Shown piece by piece: positions 45,852 through 55,024 of a stretch of 64,000 nucleotides of DNA (position 1 is its first letter; the number at the start of each line of letters is the position of its first letter). A program made the position numbers and the translations under genes. This DNA comes from Lacticaseibacillus brantae DSM 23927 (GTDB lineage Bacteria; Bacillota; Bacilli; Lactobacillales; Lactobacillaceae), in NCBI RefSeq assembly GCF_001436115.1, contig NZ_AYZQ01000002.1, positions 124,001 through 188,000 of the forward strand. Direction: 5' to 3'. The notes beneath the pieces were generated by a model, which made no database searches, was not told the origin of the DNA, and saw nothing but the letters and a program-made list of their open reading frames with translations.

Positions 45852-47288
45852 ATGCTCATGGCACTAGATGTGTTATCGCTTGCACGGTTTCAATTCGCGA
45901 TGACCACAGTGTTTCACTTTTTCTTCGTGCCATTCTCAATTGGGATGGCGTTGGTAACAGCTATTATGGAGACCATGTATGTGGTCAAGAAAAATGAGCA
46001 ATATCAAAAGATGGCAAAGTTCTGGGGTAAAATTTTCCTCTTGAGTTTTGCTGTTGGGGTTGTGACTGGACTCATCCAAGAATTCCAATTCGGGATGAAC
46101 TGGTCAGATTATTCTCGATTTATGGGTGACATTTTCGGGGCGCCATTGGCGATTGAAGCCTTATTAGCGTTCTTCATGGAGTCGACCTTTATCGGCTTAT
46201 GGATGTTTACCTGGGATCGCTTCAAGCCGGCATTACATGCGGCGATGATTTGGTTCGTTTGGTTAGGGACGACTTTGTCTGCTATCTGGATTTTGTCGGC
46301 CAATGCGTTCATGCAACACCCAACCGGCTTTGCAATTAACGAAGTCACTGGGCGCGTGAAGTTAGTCGATTTTGGTGCGGTCATTATGAATCCGCAGTTG
46401 TGGGTTGAATTTCCGCACGTGATTTTTGGAGCCTTCACCACAGCAGGGTTTGCCGTTGCCGGAATGGCAGCATGGCGCTTGTTGAAGAAGGACAATGTTG
46501 AGTTCTATCACAAGTCTGTGCGGATTGGCTTAATTGTTGGCTTAATTTCAGTGGTTGCCGCAATGGGCATGGGGGACTTACAAACCCAGTTCATTATTAA
46601 GGATCAACCAATGAAGTTTGCGGCAACTGAAGGGATTTATAAAGATACTGAAGATCCTGCACCGTGGGCTTTAGTGGAATTAATTGATACCAAAGACCAC
46701 AAAGTCACTGGTAATATCGAAATTCCTTACCTGCTGAGTCTATTGTCCTATCACAAGCTCAATGGGGCCGTGAAAGGGATGGACACCGCAAATAAAGAAC
46801 TCCATGCTAAATACGATAAGCAATTTGGCAAAGATATGAATTACTATGTGCCAGTGAAGACCTTGTTCTGGAGCTTCCGGGTCATGGCTGGCGGTGGGAT
46901 GTTCCTAGCATTAGTTGCTGTCTTGGGTCTGTGGTTCTCACGGAAGAAGAAGGATACCTTACTCAAACAACGGTGGCTGCTTTACGTCATGGGTGTCACA
47001 ACTTTCCTGCCATTCATTATTAATTCGGCCGGTTGGTTTGTGACTGAATTAGGGCGTTATCCTTGGACGGTCTACGGCTTGTTTACGATTGCCGATTCGA
47101 TTTCCCCAACCACAACCGCGGGCCAATTGCTCTTTACTAACATCGTGTACTTCTTGCTCTTTAGTGTTCTGGGTGGCGTGATGATTTACTACGTCAAGCG
47201 GACATTACGTCATGGGCCAGATGCTGACTTAGACGAAAACTATGGGACGTCCACCGATCCATTCTCAAAGGAGGCGTTCCAAGCATGA
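45852..47288 (+). CDS. cydA: Cytochrome bd ubiquinol/menaquinol oxidase subunit I
   Basis: Predicted 478 residues, the shorter Firmicutes form with a small Q-loop. Haem-ligand histidines are visible in TVFHFFFVPF (about residue 23) and in VEFPHVIFGAF. The quinol-site block QPMKFAATEG and the GRYPWTVYG motif are present. It oxidises menaquinol and reduces oxygen to water in the membrane. Start ATG follows AAGGAGGTG. First gene of cydABDC; needs haem, which lactobacilli usually take from outside. Confidence 0.95.
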   Translation: MLMALDVLSLARFQFAMTTVFHFFFVPFSIGMALVTAIMETMYVVKKNEQYQKMAKFWGKIFLLSFAVGVVTGLIQEFQFGMNWSDYSRFMGDIFGAPLAIEALLAFFMESTFIGLWMFTWDRFKPALHAAMIWFVWLGTTLSAIWILSANAFMQHPTGFAINEVTGRVKLVDFGAVIMNPQLWVEFPHVIFGAFTTAGFAVAGMAAWRLLKKDNVEFYHKSVRIGLIVGLISVVAAMGMGDLQTQFIIKDQPMKFAATEGIYKDTEDPAPWALVELIDTKDHKVTGNIEIPYLLSLLSYHKLNGAVKGMDTANKELHAKYDKQFGKDMNYYVPVKTLFWSFRVMAGGGMFLALVAVLGLWFSRKKKDTLLKQRWLLYVMGVTTFLPFIINSAGWFVTELGRYPWTVYGLFTIADSISPTTTAGQLLFTNIVYFLLFSVLGGVMIYYVKRTLRHGPDADLDENYGTSTDPFSKEAFQA

Positions 47289-48289
47289 GCGGTTTACAAT
47301 TACTTTGGTTTATCCTGATTGCGGTCTTGTTCATCGGTTTCTTCTTCTTAGAAGGTTTTGATTTCGGGGTTGGCATGGCCACTCGGTTGCTGGCTAAGAA
47401 TGAAGACGAACGCGATCAACTGATTGCGACGATTGGCCCGCACTGGGACGGTAATGAAGTCTGGCTAGTCACAGCCGGTGGGGCAATGTTTGCTTCGTTC
47501 CCAATGTGGTATGCCAGCCTGTTCTCTGGATTCTATATTTTGTTCTTCTTAGTCCTAGTGGGTTTAATCTTGCGAGGTGTCTCGTTTGAATTCGCTGGTC
47601 ATGCGGAAACAGCCTGGGGCCGTTCAGTTTGGCGTTGGACCCTTTTCATTGGGAGTCTGATGGCGCCTTTCATTCTTGGAATGATTTTTACCGCCATCAT
47701 TCAGCCCTTGCCAATCGATAAGGCCGGCAATGTCTTTGCGACGCTTGGTAACCAGGTCAACTTATTGACGATTGTCGGTGGGGTTGCGGTGACCCTGTTA
47801 ATGCTGATTCATGGACTCAACTTCATTCGCTTGAAGACAACGGGTTCAGTCCGGACTCGGGCCCGGGCGCTGAACGCCAAATTGATTTGGGTCTTGTACG
47901 CTGGTCTTGTGGTGTTTGCCGGATTGTTGTTCATCTCAACCGACTTCTTCACCGCCCGTCCACTGTCAACCGGACTCATCGTGGTCTTGTTAGTGATTTT
48001 CGCCGTCTTGACGCATTACAGCATCGCGAAAGATAACGAATTGCTGTCATTAATCGGCAGTGGCGTGGATTTAGCACTGGTTGTCGTCCTCATTTTCAAT
48101 GGGCTATTCCCACGGGTGATGATTGCCACAAATGCCGCGAATTCAATTTTGATTCAAAATGCCAGTTCAAGTCCGCTGACGTTGACGATTATGACTATTG
48201 TCACGGCCATTCTGTTGCCAATAGCGTTAGCGTACTTCATCTGGAGTTACACGGTCTTTCATAAACGGGTTCCATCAAAGGAAGGTTAA
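47285..48289 (+). CDS. cydB: Cytochrome bd oxidase subunit II
   Basis: Predicted 334-residue membrane protein with about eight helices; the N-terminal FLEGFDFGVGMATR and GNEVWLVTAGGAMFASFP motifs are typical. Overlaps cydA by 4 nt. Forms the oxidase heterodimer with CydA. Confidence 0.95.
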   Translation: MSGLQLLWFILIAVLFIGFFFLEGFDFGVGMATRLLAKNEDERDQLIATIGPHWDGNEVWLVTAGGAMFASFPMWYASLFSGFYILFFLVLVGLILRGVSFEFAGHAETAWGRSVWRWTLFIGSLMAPFILGMIFTAIIQPLPIDKAGNVFATLGNQVNLLTIVGGVAVTLLMLIHGLNFIRLKTTGSVRTRARALNAKLIWVLYAGLVVFAGLLFISTDFFTARPLSTGLIVVLLVIFAVLTHYSIAKDNELLSLIGSGVDLALVVVLIFNGLFPRVMIATNAANSILIQNASSSPLTLTIMTIVTAILLPIALAYFIWSYTVFHKRVPSKEG

Positions 48290-48290
48290 T

Positions 48291-50009
48291 ATGCTTGATA
48301 AGCAGCTTTTTGCTTTGTCAGGAATACGTCAGACCTTAACAGTGCTTGCCGGGCTCACGCTTGGGCAAGCATTTGTTATTTTAGGGCAGGGATATTTCCT
48401 GGCTCAGGCCATTGTATTATCCTGGCAGCGTCAACCACTGTCACATCTGACTGGTGCCATTATTGGTTTTGCTCTGTGTTTCTTGGCACGGCAAGGATTT
48501 AATTGGCTCAAAAGCCGTGTTGCTGATCGCTTCGCTTCACGCAACAGCCAGGATTTGCAGCAACAACTGTTACAACATACGTTCTTGCTCGGCCCCAGCT
48601 TGGTGGCTCAGCAGGGGACGGGGAATTTGGTTACGATGGCGCTGGATGGGATGCCTGAGGTCCAAAACTACTTACAATTGATTCTGAACAAGATCCTGAA
48701 TCTCAGCATTGTGCCATGGGTGCTATTGATTTATGTCTTCTTTGAAAATCTAACGGCTGGCATTACATTATTGCTGATGTTTCCTGTGATTATTCTGTTC
48801 ATGGTGATTCTGGGTTTAGCTGCTCAGAAGAAGTCCGACGAACAATATGCCGGCTTTCAAGCGATGAGCAATCATTTCATTGATTCGCTGCGCGGGTTGA
48901 AAACCCTACAGTTACTGGGGATGAGTCGCAAATACGCCGATAACGTCTACCAGGTCTCAGAAGATTACCGCAAACAAACGATGAGTGTGTTAACGATTGC
49001 GATGTTGTCAGGGTTTGCACTCGACTTCTTCACCACGCTCTCAATTGCCGTCGTCGCCGTGTTCTTGGGGCTTGATTTGATGAACGGCGTGATGCCATTA
49101 TTCCCAGCCATGGTCACTTTGATTTTGGCACCGGAATATTTCACCCCGCTGCGTGAATTTGGGAGTGACTACCATGCCACCTTGGATGGCAAAAATGCGC
49201 TCACGGCTGTCAATGAAATCCTGGCTCAGCCGGTGCCAGAACAACAGACTGAGCCACTCACACCGTGGCAGGCAGATTCTCAACTTGAACTTCACAAGGT
49301 TGCCGTCGACTATGATAACAAGCGGCACCTGGAATTTGATGACTTAACCGTGCGCGGCTATCAAAAGATTGCGTTGATTGGACCAAGCGGGGCCGGTAAG
49401 TCCACCCTGCTAAATGTATTGGGTGGTTTCTTGGATCCAGCAGCCGGCTCACTCAACGTTGATGGCGTCGCACTCACTAGCCTGCGACATGAGGATTGGC
49501 AGTCGCAATTGAGTTATATTCCCCAATCGCCGTATATTTTTGCCGCAAGTGTGGCGGATAATATTCGGTTCTATCAACCGCAAGCGACTGCTGCTGAAGT
49601 CGATGCCGCAGTGGCCACCGCCGGCTTAACCAGTTGGCTAGAGACGCTACCTGACGGCCTGCAAACGCGCATTGGTGAAGGTGGTCGTGGCATTAGTGGC
49701 GGTCAAGCACAGCGAATTGCGTTGGCGCGAACATTGTTGGATACCCAACGGCGCATCTGGTTGTTTGATGAGCCAACGGCACACTTAGACATTGAAACTG
49801 AAGCTGCCTTGAAAGAAACAATGCTACCGCTGTTTGCCAATCGACTGGTAATTTTTGCCACGCATCGCCTGCACTGGCTCAATCAAATGGATTGGGTTGT
49901 GGTCATTGATGATGGCAAGATTGTGATGCAAGGCAAGCCTGCTGATTTGGCGCAGGATGAGCAGTATCAGCAATTGATTACGAAACTGCGAGGTGATTTC
50001 GATGTTTAA
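48291..50009 (+). CDS. cydD: Thiol reductant ABC exporter, subunit CydD
   Basis: Predicted 572 residues: six membrane helices (about 15-300) and an ATPase domain with Walker A GPSGAGKST, signature ISGGQAQRIALAR and Walker B WLFDEPTAHLD. With CydC it is needed for cytochrome bd assembly, either exporting glutathione/cysteine or handling haem. Begins 1 nt after the cydB stop and overlaps cydC by 8 nt. Assigned CydD from gene order and the VTMALDGMPEVQNYL helix region. Confidence 0.9.
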   Translation: MLDKQLFALSGIRQTLTVLAGLTLGQAFVILGQGYFLAQAIVLSWQRQPLSHLTGAIIGFALCFLARQGFNWLKSRVADRFASRNSQDLQQQLLQHTFLLGPSLVAQQGTGNLVTMALDGMPEVQNYLQLILNKILNLSIVPWVLLIYVFFENLTAGITLLLMFPVIILFMVILGLAAQKKSDEQYAGFQAMSNHFIDSLRGLKTLQLLGMSRKYADNVYQVSEDYRKQTMSVLTIAMLSGFALDFFTTLSIAVVAVFLGLDLMNGVMPLFPAMVTLILAPEYFTPLREFGSDYHATLDGKNALTAVNEILAQPVPEQQTEPLTPWQADSQLELHKVAVDYDNKRHLEFDDLTVRGYQKIALIGPSGAGKSTLLNVLGGFLDPAAGSLNVDGVALTSLRHEDWQSQLSYIPQSPYIFAASVADNIRFYQPQATAAEVDAAVATAGLTSWLETLPDGLQTRIGEGGRGISGGQAQRIALARTLLDTQRRIWLFDEPTAHLDIETEAALKETMLPLFANRLVIFATHRLHWLNQMDWVVVIDDGKIVMQGKPADLAQDEQYQQLITKLRGDFDV

Positions 50010-51723
50010 ACATGATCAATGGGTCCGCCCCGACCTCAAACGTTATCGTGGTTTATTGGTGTGGTCGCTGATTTTGGGTGTTTTGACCTTTGTCTGTGCC
50101 GGAGCCCTGATGTTTACCTCGGGGTTCTTGATTGATAAAAGTGCCACCAAGCCACTGTTTGCGGCCATTTATGTCGTCGTAGTTTTAACTCGCGGGTTCG
50201 GGATTGGCCGGCCAGTCTTCCAGTATGTGGAGCGTCTGACAAGCCATAACTGGGTGCTCCGTGTGACTAGTCATATGCGCAAAAAGCTCTATACTGTCTT
50301 AGAAACGGACGCGCCATTTGTGCAAGAACATCACCAAACGGGGGATATTTTGAATCTTTTGGCTGATGACATTGGCCATTTACAGAATCTGTATTTACGG
50401 ACGGTGTTTCCCACCGTTGTGGCTGGTTTAGTCAGCATTGTCGCGACGCTATTACTGGGTTGGTTTGATTGGAAATTTGCGCTGTGGATTCTCTTGTTGC
50501 TTATCGCACAAGTGGTTCTCTTACCATGGTGGAGTTTCCTGATGAAACGCCGCCAGCAGCGCCAACAAAAGCAGCTCTCAAACGCAGCTTATGTGGGGAT
50601 GACTGACGCGGTGCTTGGTTTGAGCGATTGGGTCATCGGCCAGCGCGAACAAGCCTTCCTCACCACGGCAACCCAGTCAGCACAGGCCCTCGCCGCATCC
50701 AAGCAAAAAAGTCGGCGCTTTGGCTTTAGCCGTGACTTTTGGTTGCAGGTGGTTTTTTTACTGCTACCTTTGAGCTTGCTCGTGTGGACCAACTTGTATT
50801 GGACCGGCAGCCAAACACTGGCCAATTGGGTCGGGGCTTTTGTCCTCGTTGTCTTCCCACTGAACCAGGCCTTTAACGGGGTGAGTCAAGGGGTGAGCGA
50901 ATTACCTGGCTATGAAGATTCGATTCAACATCTGAATTCTTTATCGCCAGTGGTCCGCCAATTACCTGTTCAGTTGCCCGCACCGACAACCATTGACCAA
51001 TTGCGCCTGGAAAATGTGCATTTCCAATATGATGCCAATAGTGAATTGCTCTTAAATGGGATTAATCTGACATTGGAATCTGGGGCTAAAATCGCCTTGT
51101 TAGGCCCCAGCGGCATGGGTAAAACCACGTTACTACAGTTGATTCTGGGGGACTTGACGCCAACGAGTGGTCAGGTTGCACTGAATGGCACAGACGTGCT
51201 TGCTTATCAAGAACATCGGGCACAAATCTTTGCGGTGCTTGATCAAAAGCCATTCTTATTCCAAACTTCCATTGCAAATAATGTCCGCTTAGGCAACGAA
51301 GACGCGACTGACGATGAAATCTTGGCCGCATTAGACGCGGTCCAGTTAGGGAGCCTAATTGCCCGGTTACCACAAGGTATTAATACACCGATGGCCGAAG
51401 CGGGATTTGGCTTCTCTGGGGGCGAGCAACAACGGCTCGCGTTGGCCCGGATTATGCTGCAACAAGCGCCGATTGTTTTGCTGGATGAACCGACTGTTGG
51501 GTTGGACCCGCAGACCGAGCAAGCGCTCATTGAAACTATTTTTGAGGTCCTGGCTGACCGGACTGTATTATGGATTACACACCACCTGCAAGGCGTCCAA
51601 CACGTCGACGGGGTTATCTTCCTTGAAGATGGGCAACTCGCCATGGACGGCACACCAGCGGCCTTGTACGCAGAGAACGGCCGTTACCGACATCTGTATG
51701 CACTCGATGCGGGTCAAGAATAA
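50002..51723 (+). CDS. cydC: Thiol reductant ABC exporter, subunit CydC
   Basis: Predicted 573 residues: N-terminal exporter helices, then Walker A GPSGMGKTT, signature FSGGEQQRLALAR and Walker B IVLLDEPTVGLD. The segment LTRGFGIGRPVFQYVERLTSHN is typical of CydC. The ATG at 50002 is 6 nt after the GAGGTG inside the cydD end; a GTG three codons earlier overlaps that site. Last gene of the operon; dispersed element C starts right after it. Confidence 0.9.
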   Translation: MFKHDQWVRPDLKRYRGLLVWSLILGVLTFVCAGALMFTSGFLIDKSATKPLFAAIYVVVVLTRGFGIGRPVFQYVERLTSHNWVLRVTSHMRKKLYTVLETDAPFVQEHHQTGDILNLLADDIGHLQNLYLRTVFPTVVAGLVSIVATLLLGWFDWKFALWILLLLIAQVVLLPWWSFLMKRRQQRQQKQLSNAAYVGMTDAVLGLSDWVIGQREQAFLTTATQSAQALAASKQKSRRFGFSRDFWLQVVFLLLPLSLLVWTNLYWTGSQTLANWVGAFVLVVFPLNQAFNGVSQGVSELPGYEDSIQHLNSLSPVVRQLPVQLPAPTTIDQLRLENVHFQYDANSELLLNGINLTLESGAKIALLGPSGMGKTTLLQLILGDLTPTSGQVALNGTDVLAYQEHRAQIFAVLDQKPFLFQTSIANNVRLGNEDATDDEILAALDAVQLGSLIARLPQGINTPMAEAGFGFSGGEQQRLALARIMLQQAPIVLLDEPTVGLDPQTEQALIETIFEVLADRTVLWITHHLQGVQHVDGVIFLEDGQLAMDGTPAALYAENGRYRHLYALDAGQE

Positions 51724-51726
51724 AAA

Positions 51727-51896
51727 GAAGGTGTGACAAAAGACGCTTTGTTAATCCTCATTCTCAGTCTTTTGGAACGCGATTAGTCTATTTGGTTCAG
51801 AAATTCAGAAAGGGGTTGTGACAAAACGTAGTTTTGTCACAACCCCTTTCTTTTTATCTTGAATCAAGCGGGCCTAAACGCCTTTTGTCACAGCTT
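51727..51896 (+). repeat. Dispersed intergenic element C, with an inverted end copy (D)
   Basis: GAAGGTGTGACAAAAGACG (51727-51745), the box TCTTTTGGAACGCGATTAGT (51769-51788), and the terminator at 51808-51850. On the far side the same first box appears inverted as CGCCTTTTGTCACAGCTT (51879-51896), placed so that its TGA is the stop codon of the convergent polyprenyl synthase gene. The element thus has its box at the 3' end of both flanking genes. Confidence 0.75.
51808..51857. terminator. Terminator part of element C
   Basis: A 20-bp perfect stem (GAAAGGGGTTGTGACAAAAC) with a GTA loop, then CTTTTTATC. It ends cydC and, from the other strand, the polyprenyl synthase gene. Confidence 0.92.
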
Positions 51897-52856
51897 GCGA
51901 TTCAGCATGGTGTTTGTGATGGTGAGCAGGGCATCGCGGGTCTCGCCTTTAGGAAAGGCCGCCAGGGTTGCCAAGGCTTTCTGCGTATATTTCTCTGCGA
52001 GGGCTGTGGCTTGAGGGATGCCATCGCGGCGGACTCGTTCAATGACAAACGCCAATTCTTGCGGGTCGGTCTGGGCCGCGTTTAGATGTGGCGTTAAGCT
52101 GGCACGGTCGGTCTCAAGGGCGTACAGCAAGGGCAGCGTGTAAATACCATTCTGAAGATCCTCAAAAACAGGCTTTTGCGTCTGGCTGGGTGAACCGGTG
52201 TAGTCGAGTAAGTCATCAATCATCTGAAAACTCATGCCCAGGTAGCGTCCAAACCGATAAGCCGGGATGAACAGACTGGGATCAGCTTGACTGATGCGCA
52301 CGCCTTGATATGTGGCCAAGGCGAATAAGGCAGCGGTTTTACCACTAATCTGGCGTAAATACTGGTGTACAGTTAAGTCACGTTGATTTGTTTGACCGTT
52401 CTGATCAAGCTCGCCCAAGAAAATGCGGCGCATGGTCATGGCATTGGTGCCCACATTGGCGACGTCGGGACTGGATTGAGCCATCAATTCAAAATAGACC
52501 GAGAAAAGAAAATCACCGGCATAAATTGCAGCCCGATTGTCCGCCTGTGAATGAATGGTATCAACACCACGCCGAGCATCGGCATGGTCGAGCACATCGT
52601 CGTGGATGAGGGTGGCCAAATGTAAGGCTTCAATAGCGGCCCCGCCAGAAATGAGTTCTGGCCGATTAAAGTCGCCAAACTGGGCAAACATCAGCATGAG
52701 ACCACTCCGGAGCATCTTGCCACCAGCATTGATTTGTTGGGTCAGGAGGTTCCCGACAAGCGGTTGGCGAATCCGAGTTCGTTGGGTCAACAAAGCCTGC
52801 ACGTGTTGTAATTTAGGATAAATTTCTGGATACTGGTGCCAGAGAGGATAAATCAT
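51888..52856 (-). CDS. Polyprenyl diphosphate synthase (menaquinone side-chain type)
   Basis: Predicted 322 residues of the trans-prenyltransferase family. First Asp-rich motif LIHDDVLDHADARRG and second QMIDDLLDY are intact, with GGKMLR near the N-terminus. It extends isoprenoid chains for the quinone tail. Long-chain enzymes of Firmicutes (HepT/component II) often need a small partner, not seen here. Divergent from menA across about 80 bp and next to cydABDC, so the product is most likely the menaquinone tail. Start follows AAGGAG. Confidence 0.88.
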   Translation of the reverse strand: MIYPLWHQYPEIYPKLQHVQALLTQRTRIRQPLVGNLLTQQINAGGKMLRSGLMLMFAQFGDFNRPELISGGAAIEALHLATLIHDDVLDHADARRGVDTIHSQADNRAAIYAGDFLFSVYFELMAQSSPDVANVGTNAMTMRRIFLGELDQNGQTNQRDLTVHQYLRQISGKTAALFALATYQGVRISQADPSLFIPAYRFGRYLGMSFQMIDDLLDYTGSPSQTQKPVFEDLQNGIYTLPLLYALETDRASLTPHLNAAQTDPQELAFVIERVRRDGIPQATALAEKYTQKALATLAAFPKGETRDALLTITNTMLNRKL

Positions 52857-52937
52857 CAGATGCTCCTTAACGTGTTCATGATATACGTTTACAATATTGG
52901 AAGAGTCTAACGCTTGTCAACTGGAGGAACAATTTAT

Positions 52938-53849
52938 ATGTCACTCAAAGTATTCTTAGAATTAGTCGAAATCAAAGCTAAAACCGCTTCAATTTTTCCT
53001 TTCTTAATGGGCAGTCTTTACGCCTGGTATCATTATCGGCAGCTACATCTTAGCACGCTCTTGGTGTTTTTTGTCGCGATGTTGCTCTTCAATATGGCCG
53101 TTGATGCCAATGATAATTATCAAGATTACCGGCGTTCGCAGCGCACCCAAGCCCTTGAATTCCGCCAGAAAACTAATGTTATTGGAGTCAATCACGTTAA
53201 TCCCAGTCTGGTAGGTTGGTTGATTGTGGGCTTGATGGTGACAAGTGGGGTGTTGGGCCTATGGATGGTCATGCAAACCGGCTGGCCGTTGCTGATCATG
53301 GGACTCTTTAGTTTCGCTGTTGGGTATTTATATGGTGGGGGCCCGCGCCCAATTTCTAGTTTGCCATTTGGGGAATTCTTCTCAGGATTTACCATGGGAT
53401 TTGTCATTTGGTTGATTGCTGTGTATATCAACATCGCCCCCGCGCCTTTAACCTGGACAACGATCGGCGGGGTATTTCTTGCCAGTGGCCTATCACAGGG
53501 GGCTATTGCGGCATTGCTGCTGGCCAATAATATCGCGGATGAAGCGGAAGATGAAGAATTGAAACGGACGACCATTGTTCATTATCTCGGTCGCAAGAAC
53601 AGTTTGCGCTTCTTTTGGTGGTTGTACACGGCCGGCTACCTAAGCTTGATTGTTGCGGTGGTGATTGGCTTACTGCCAAAATTATCCTTATTGACCCTGC
53701 TGAGTGTGCCGATTGTCTATCGCAATATTGCCACCTTCAGTCGTAATCCGGTCAAAAAGACCACCTTCATCATGGCCATTCGCAATTTGTTTATCATCGC
53801 CTTGGCTCAAGTAATTTGTATGTTTTTAGGGGTCGCATTGAATATATAG
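52938..53849 (+). CDS. menA: 1,4-dihydroxy-2-naphthoate polyprenyltransferase
   Basis: Predicted 303-residue UbiA-family membrane enzyme with about eight helices. The Mg-prenyl-PP motif NMAVDANDNYQDYRR (about residues 55-69) and a second aspartate-rich loop (NNIADEAEDEE, about 195) are present. It joins the prenyl chain to dihydroxynaphthoate to give demethylmenaquinone. ATG at 52938 follows GGAGG by 10 nt; an eight-codon extension was rejected. No other men genes are in view, so the naphthoate may come from neighbours or host. Confidence 0.9.
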   Translation: MSLKVFLELVEIKAKTASIFPFLMGSLYAWYHYRQLHLSTLLVFFVAMLLFNMAVDANDNYQDYRRSQRTQALEFRQKTNVIGVNHVNPSLVGWLIVGLMVTSGVLGLWMVMQTGWPLLIMGLFSFAVGYLYGGGPRPISSLPFGEFFSGFTMGFVIWLIAVYINIAPAPLTWTTIGGVFLASGLSQGAIAALLLANNIADEAEDEELKRTTIVHYLGRKNSLRFFWWLYTAGYLSLIVAVVIGLLPKLSLLTLLSVPIVYRNIATFSRNPVKKTTFIMAIRNLFIIALAQVICMFLGVALNI

Positions 53850-53860
53850 GAGGAAACCAT

Positions 53861-54940
53861 ATGTTTCGTCGGCATATTCGTCAATTTGTGCAACAGGATT
53901 TACACCGTTTTATTCAGCAAGTCGGACCGCAACTCGCCCCCGGCGCAGTTAATCTGGCTTTGGTGACTGACACCCATGATCTGACTCACTGGCGTCAAAG
54001 CTTGTATGGGCCCAGTGGTTACTGGCATGTCTTGGAGCAGCATTGGTTAGTGGAGCAGTTACCAATTACTTATCGCGTGCATTTAGGCGATTTAGTGGAT
54101 GGCTCCGAGCCTGGGTTTTTGACCCAATGGCGCCTCAAAAATATCGTAGCTGATTTCGCGGCCAGCGCTGAACCATTCATCATCACTAGGGGTAATCACG
54201 ACGATAATGATAAGTTTGCCGAGAAAAATCGTCGGTTCGTTGGTAGTTTTCCAGTCCAAGTGTTTGATCGCCTGGTCTTTAGCCCAGAGCGGGCCCAGGA
54301 TGGGATTAGTGTCTCAGAACATGGCCTAGTTGTGGCTGATACTGACTTTGTTCGGGTGATTGCGGTTAACACTTCTGATGTGCCTGCGCGGTGGATTAAC
54401 GGTCGGAAGAATTATGATGTGAAGAAAACCTTGGCCGTCACCGCCGGACAACTCCGGGAACTTGCCCAAGCGTTGGCGACTGCAGAGAGTCGAGACATTC
54501 TGATTGTTAGTCATGCCCCAGCCATGAACCGGCGGGGGAAACCGGCGCTCAAGTATAACGGGCAAGCGCTGCATAACTTACTGCGGGCCTTCACGCACCG
54601 ATTGAAGGGCACGGTGATGTTGGGCGATAATCCTGACTTTGGTGGGGAAGTGCCGTTTGATTTCAGTGCCACTGCCGGCGATTTAATTGCGGTTTTGGCT
54701 GGCCACTATCACGTCGAGGCCGATTACCTCGTGAATGGCATCCACTACAGCCTGCAAAATGTCAGTGCGTTGATGGGGCGGCGCCATGCGCTCACGACTA
54801 AATATAATCGAACCTGGAATCGCCAACTTAACACACCCACTGAATACGCCGGATATGTTGTTAGCGTAGATCCGCCAAGTCGAAGCTTACAGATTTTTGG
54901 CTACGGGGCGGCCTCACCCGAGCGGCGATTTATTTACTGA
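53861..54940 (+). CDS. Metallophosphoesterase family protein
   Basis: Predicted 359 residues with the calcineurin-like metal site: TDTHD (residues about 34-38), HLGDLVDG, RGNHDDND, a histidine in VSHAP and the late GHYH. No signal peptide or membrane segment, so probably cytoplasmic. Substrate unknown. Start ATG at 53861 follows AGGAGG, 11 nt after menA stops, so it is probably co-transcribed with menA. It ends just before the large non-coding region. Confidence 0.85.
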   Translation: MFRRHIRQFVQQDLHRFIQQVGPQLAPGAVNLALVTDTHDLTHWRQSLYGPSGYWHVLEQHWLVEQLPITYRVHLGDLVDGSEPGFLTQWRLKNIVADFAASAEPFIITRGNHDDNDKFAEKNRRFVGSFPVQVFDRLVFSPERAQDGISVSEHGLVVADTDFVRVIAVNTSDVPARWINGRKNYDVKKTLAVTAGQLRELAQALATAESRDILIVSHAPAMNRRGKPALKYNGQALHNLLRAFTHRLKGTVMLGDNPDFGGEVPFDFSATAGDLIAVLAGHYHVEADYLVNGIHYSLQNVSALMGRRHALTTKYNRTWNRQLNTPTEYAGYVVSVDPPSRSLQIFGYGAASPERRFIY

Positions 54941-54953
54941 GAAATTTTAAAAA

Positions 54954-54967
54954 ATAAAGCGTTTCCA
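54954..54967 (+). promoter_or_regulatory. cre-like site upstream of the ncRNA promoter
   Basis: ATAAAGCGTTTCCA matches the CcpA consensus TGWAARCGYTWNCW at 12 of 14 positions. Its core AAGCGTTTCC is exactly repeated, inverted, at 55012-55021. Confidence 0.5.
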
Positions 54968-54968
54968 G

Positions 54969-54997
54969 TTGCGTACTTAGAAGAACCATGCTATACT
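54969..54997 (+). promoter_or_regulatory. Promoter of the large non-coding RNA
   Basis: TTGCGT (54969-54974), a 17-nt spacer, and TATACT (54992-54997) preceded by TG at the extended position. Predicted start of transcription near 55004. Confidence 0.75.
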
Positions 54998-55010
54998 TTA
55001 GTCAAGGTAA

Positions 55011-55024
55011 AGGAAACGCTTACA
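55011..55024 (-). promoter_or_regulatory. cre site at the 5' end of the ncRNA
   Basis: On the minus strand TGTAAGCGTTTCCT fits TGWAARCGYTWNCW at every position. It lies about 7-20 nt after the predicted transcription start, a position where CcpA usually blocks transcription. Confidence 0.65.

Noticed and set aside
53192-53575. Antisense reading frame inside menA
   Set aside because: Shadow of a real membrane-protein gene; no start signal and no recognisable product.
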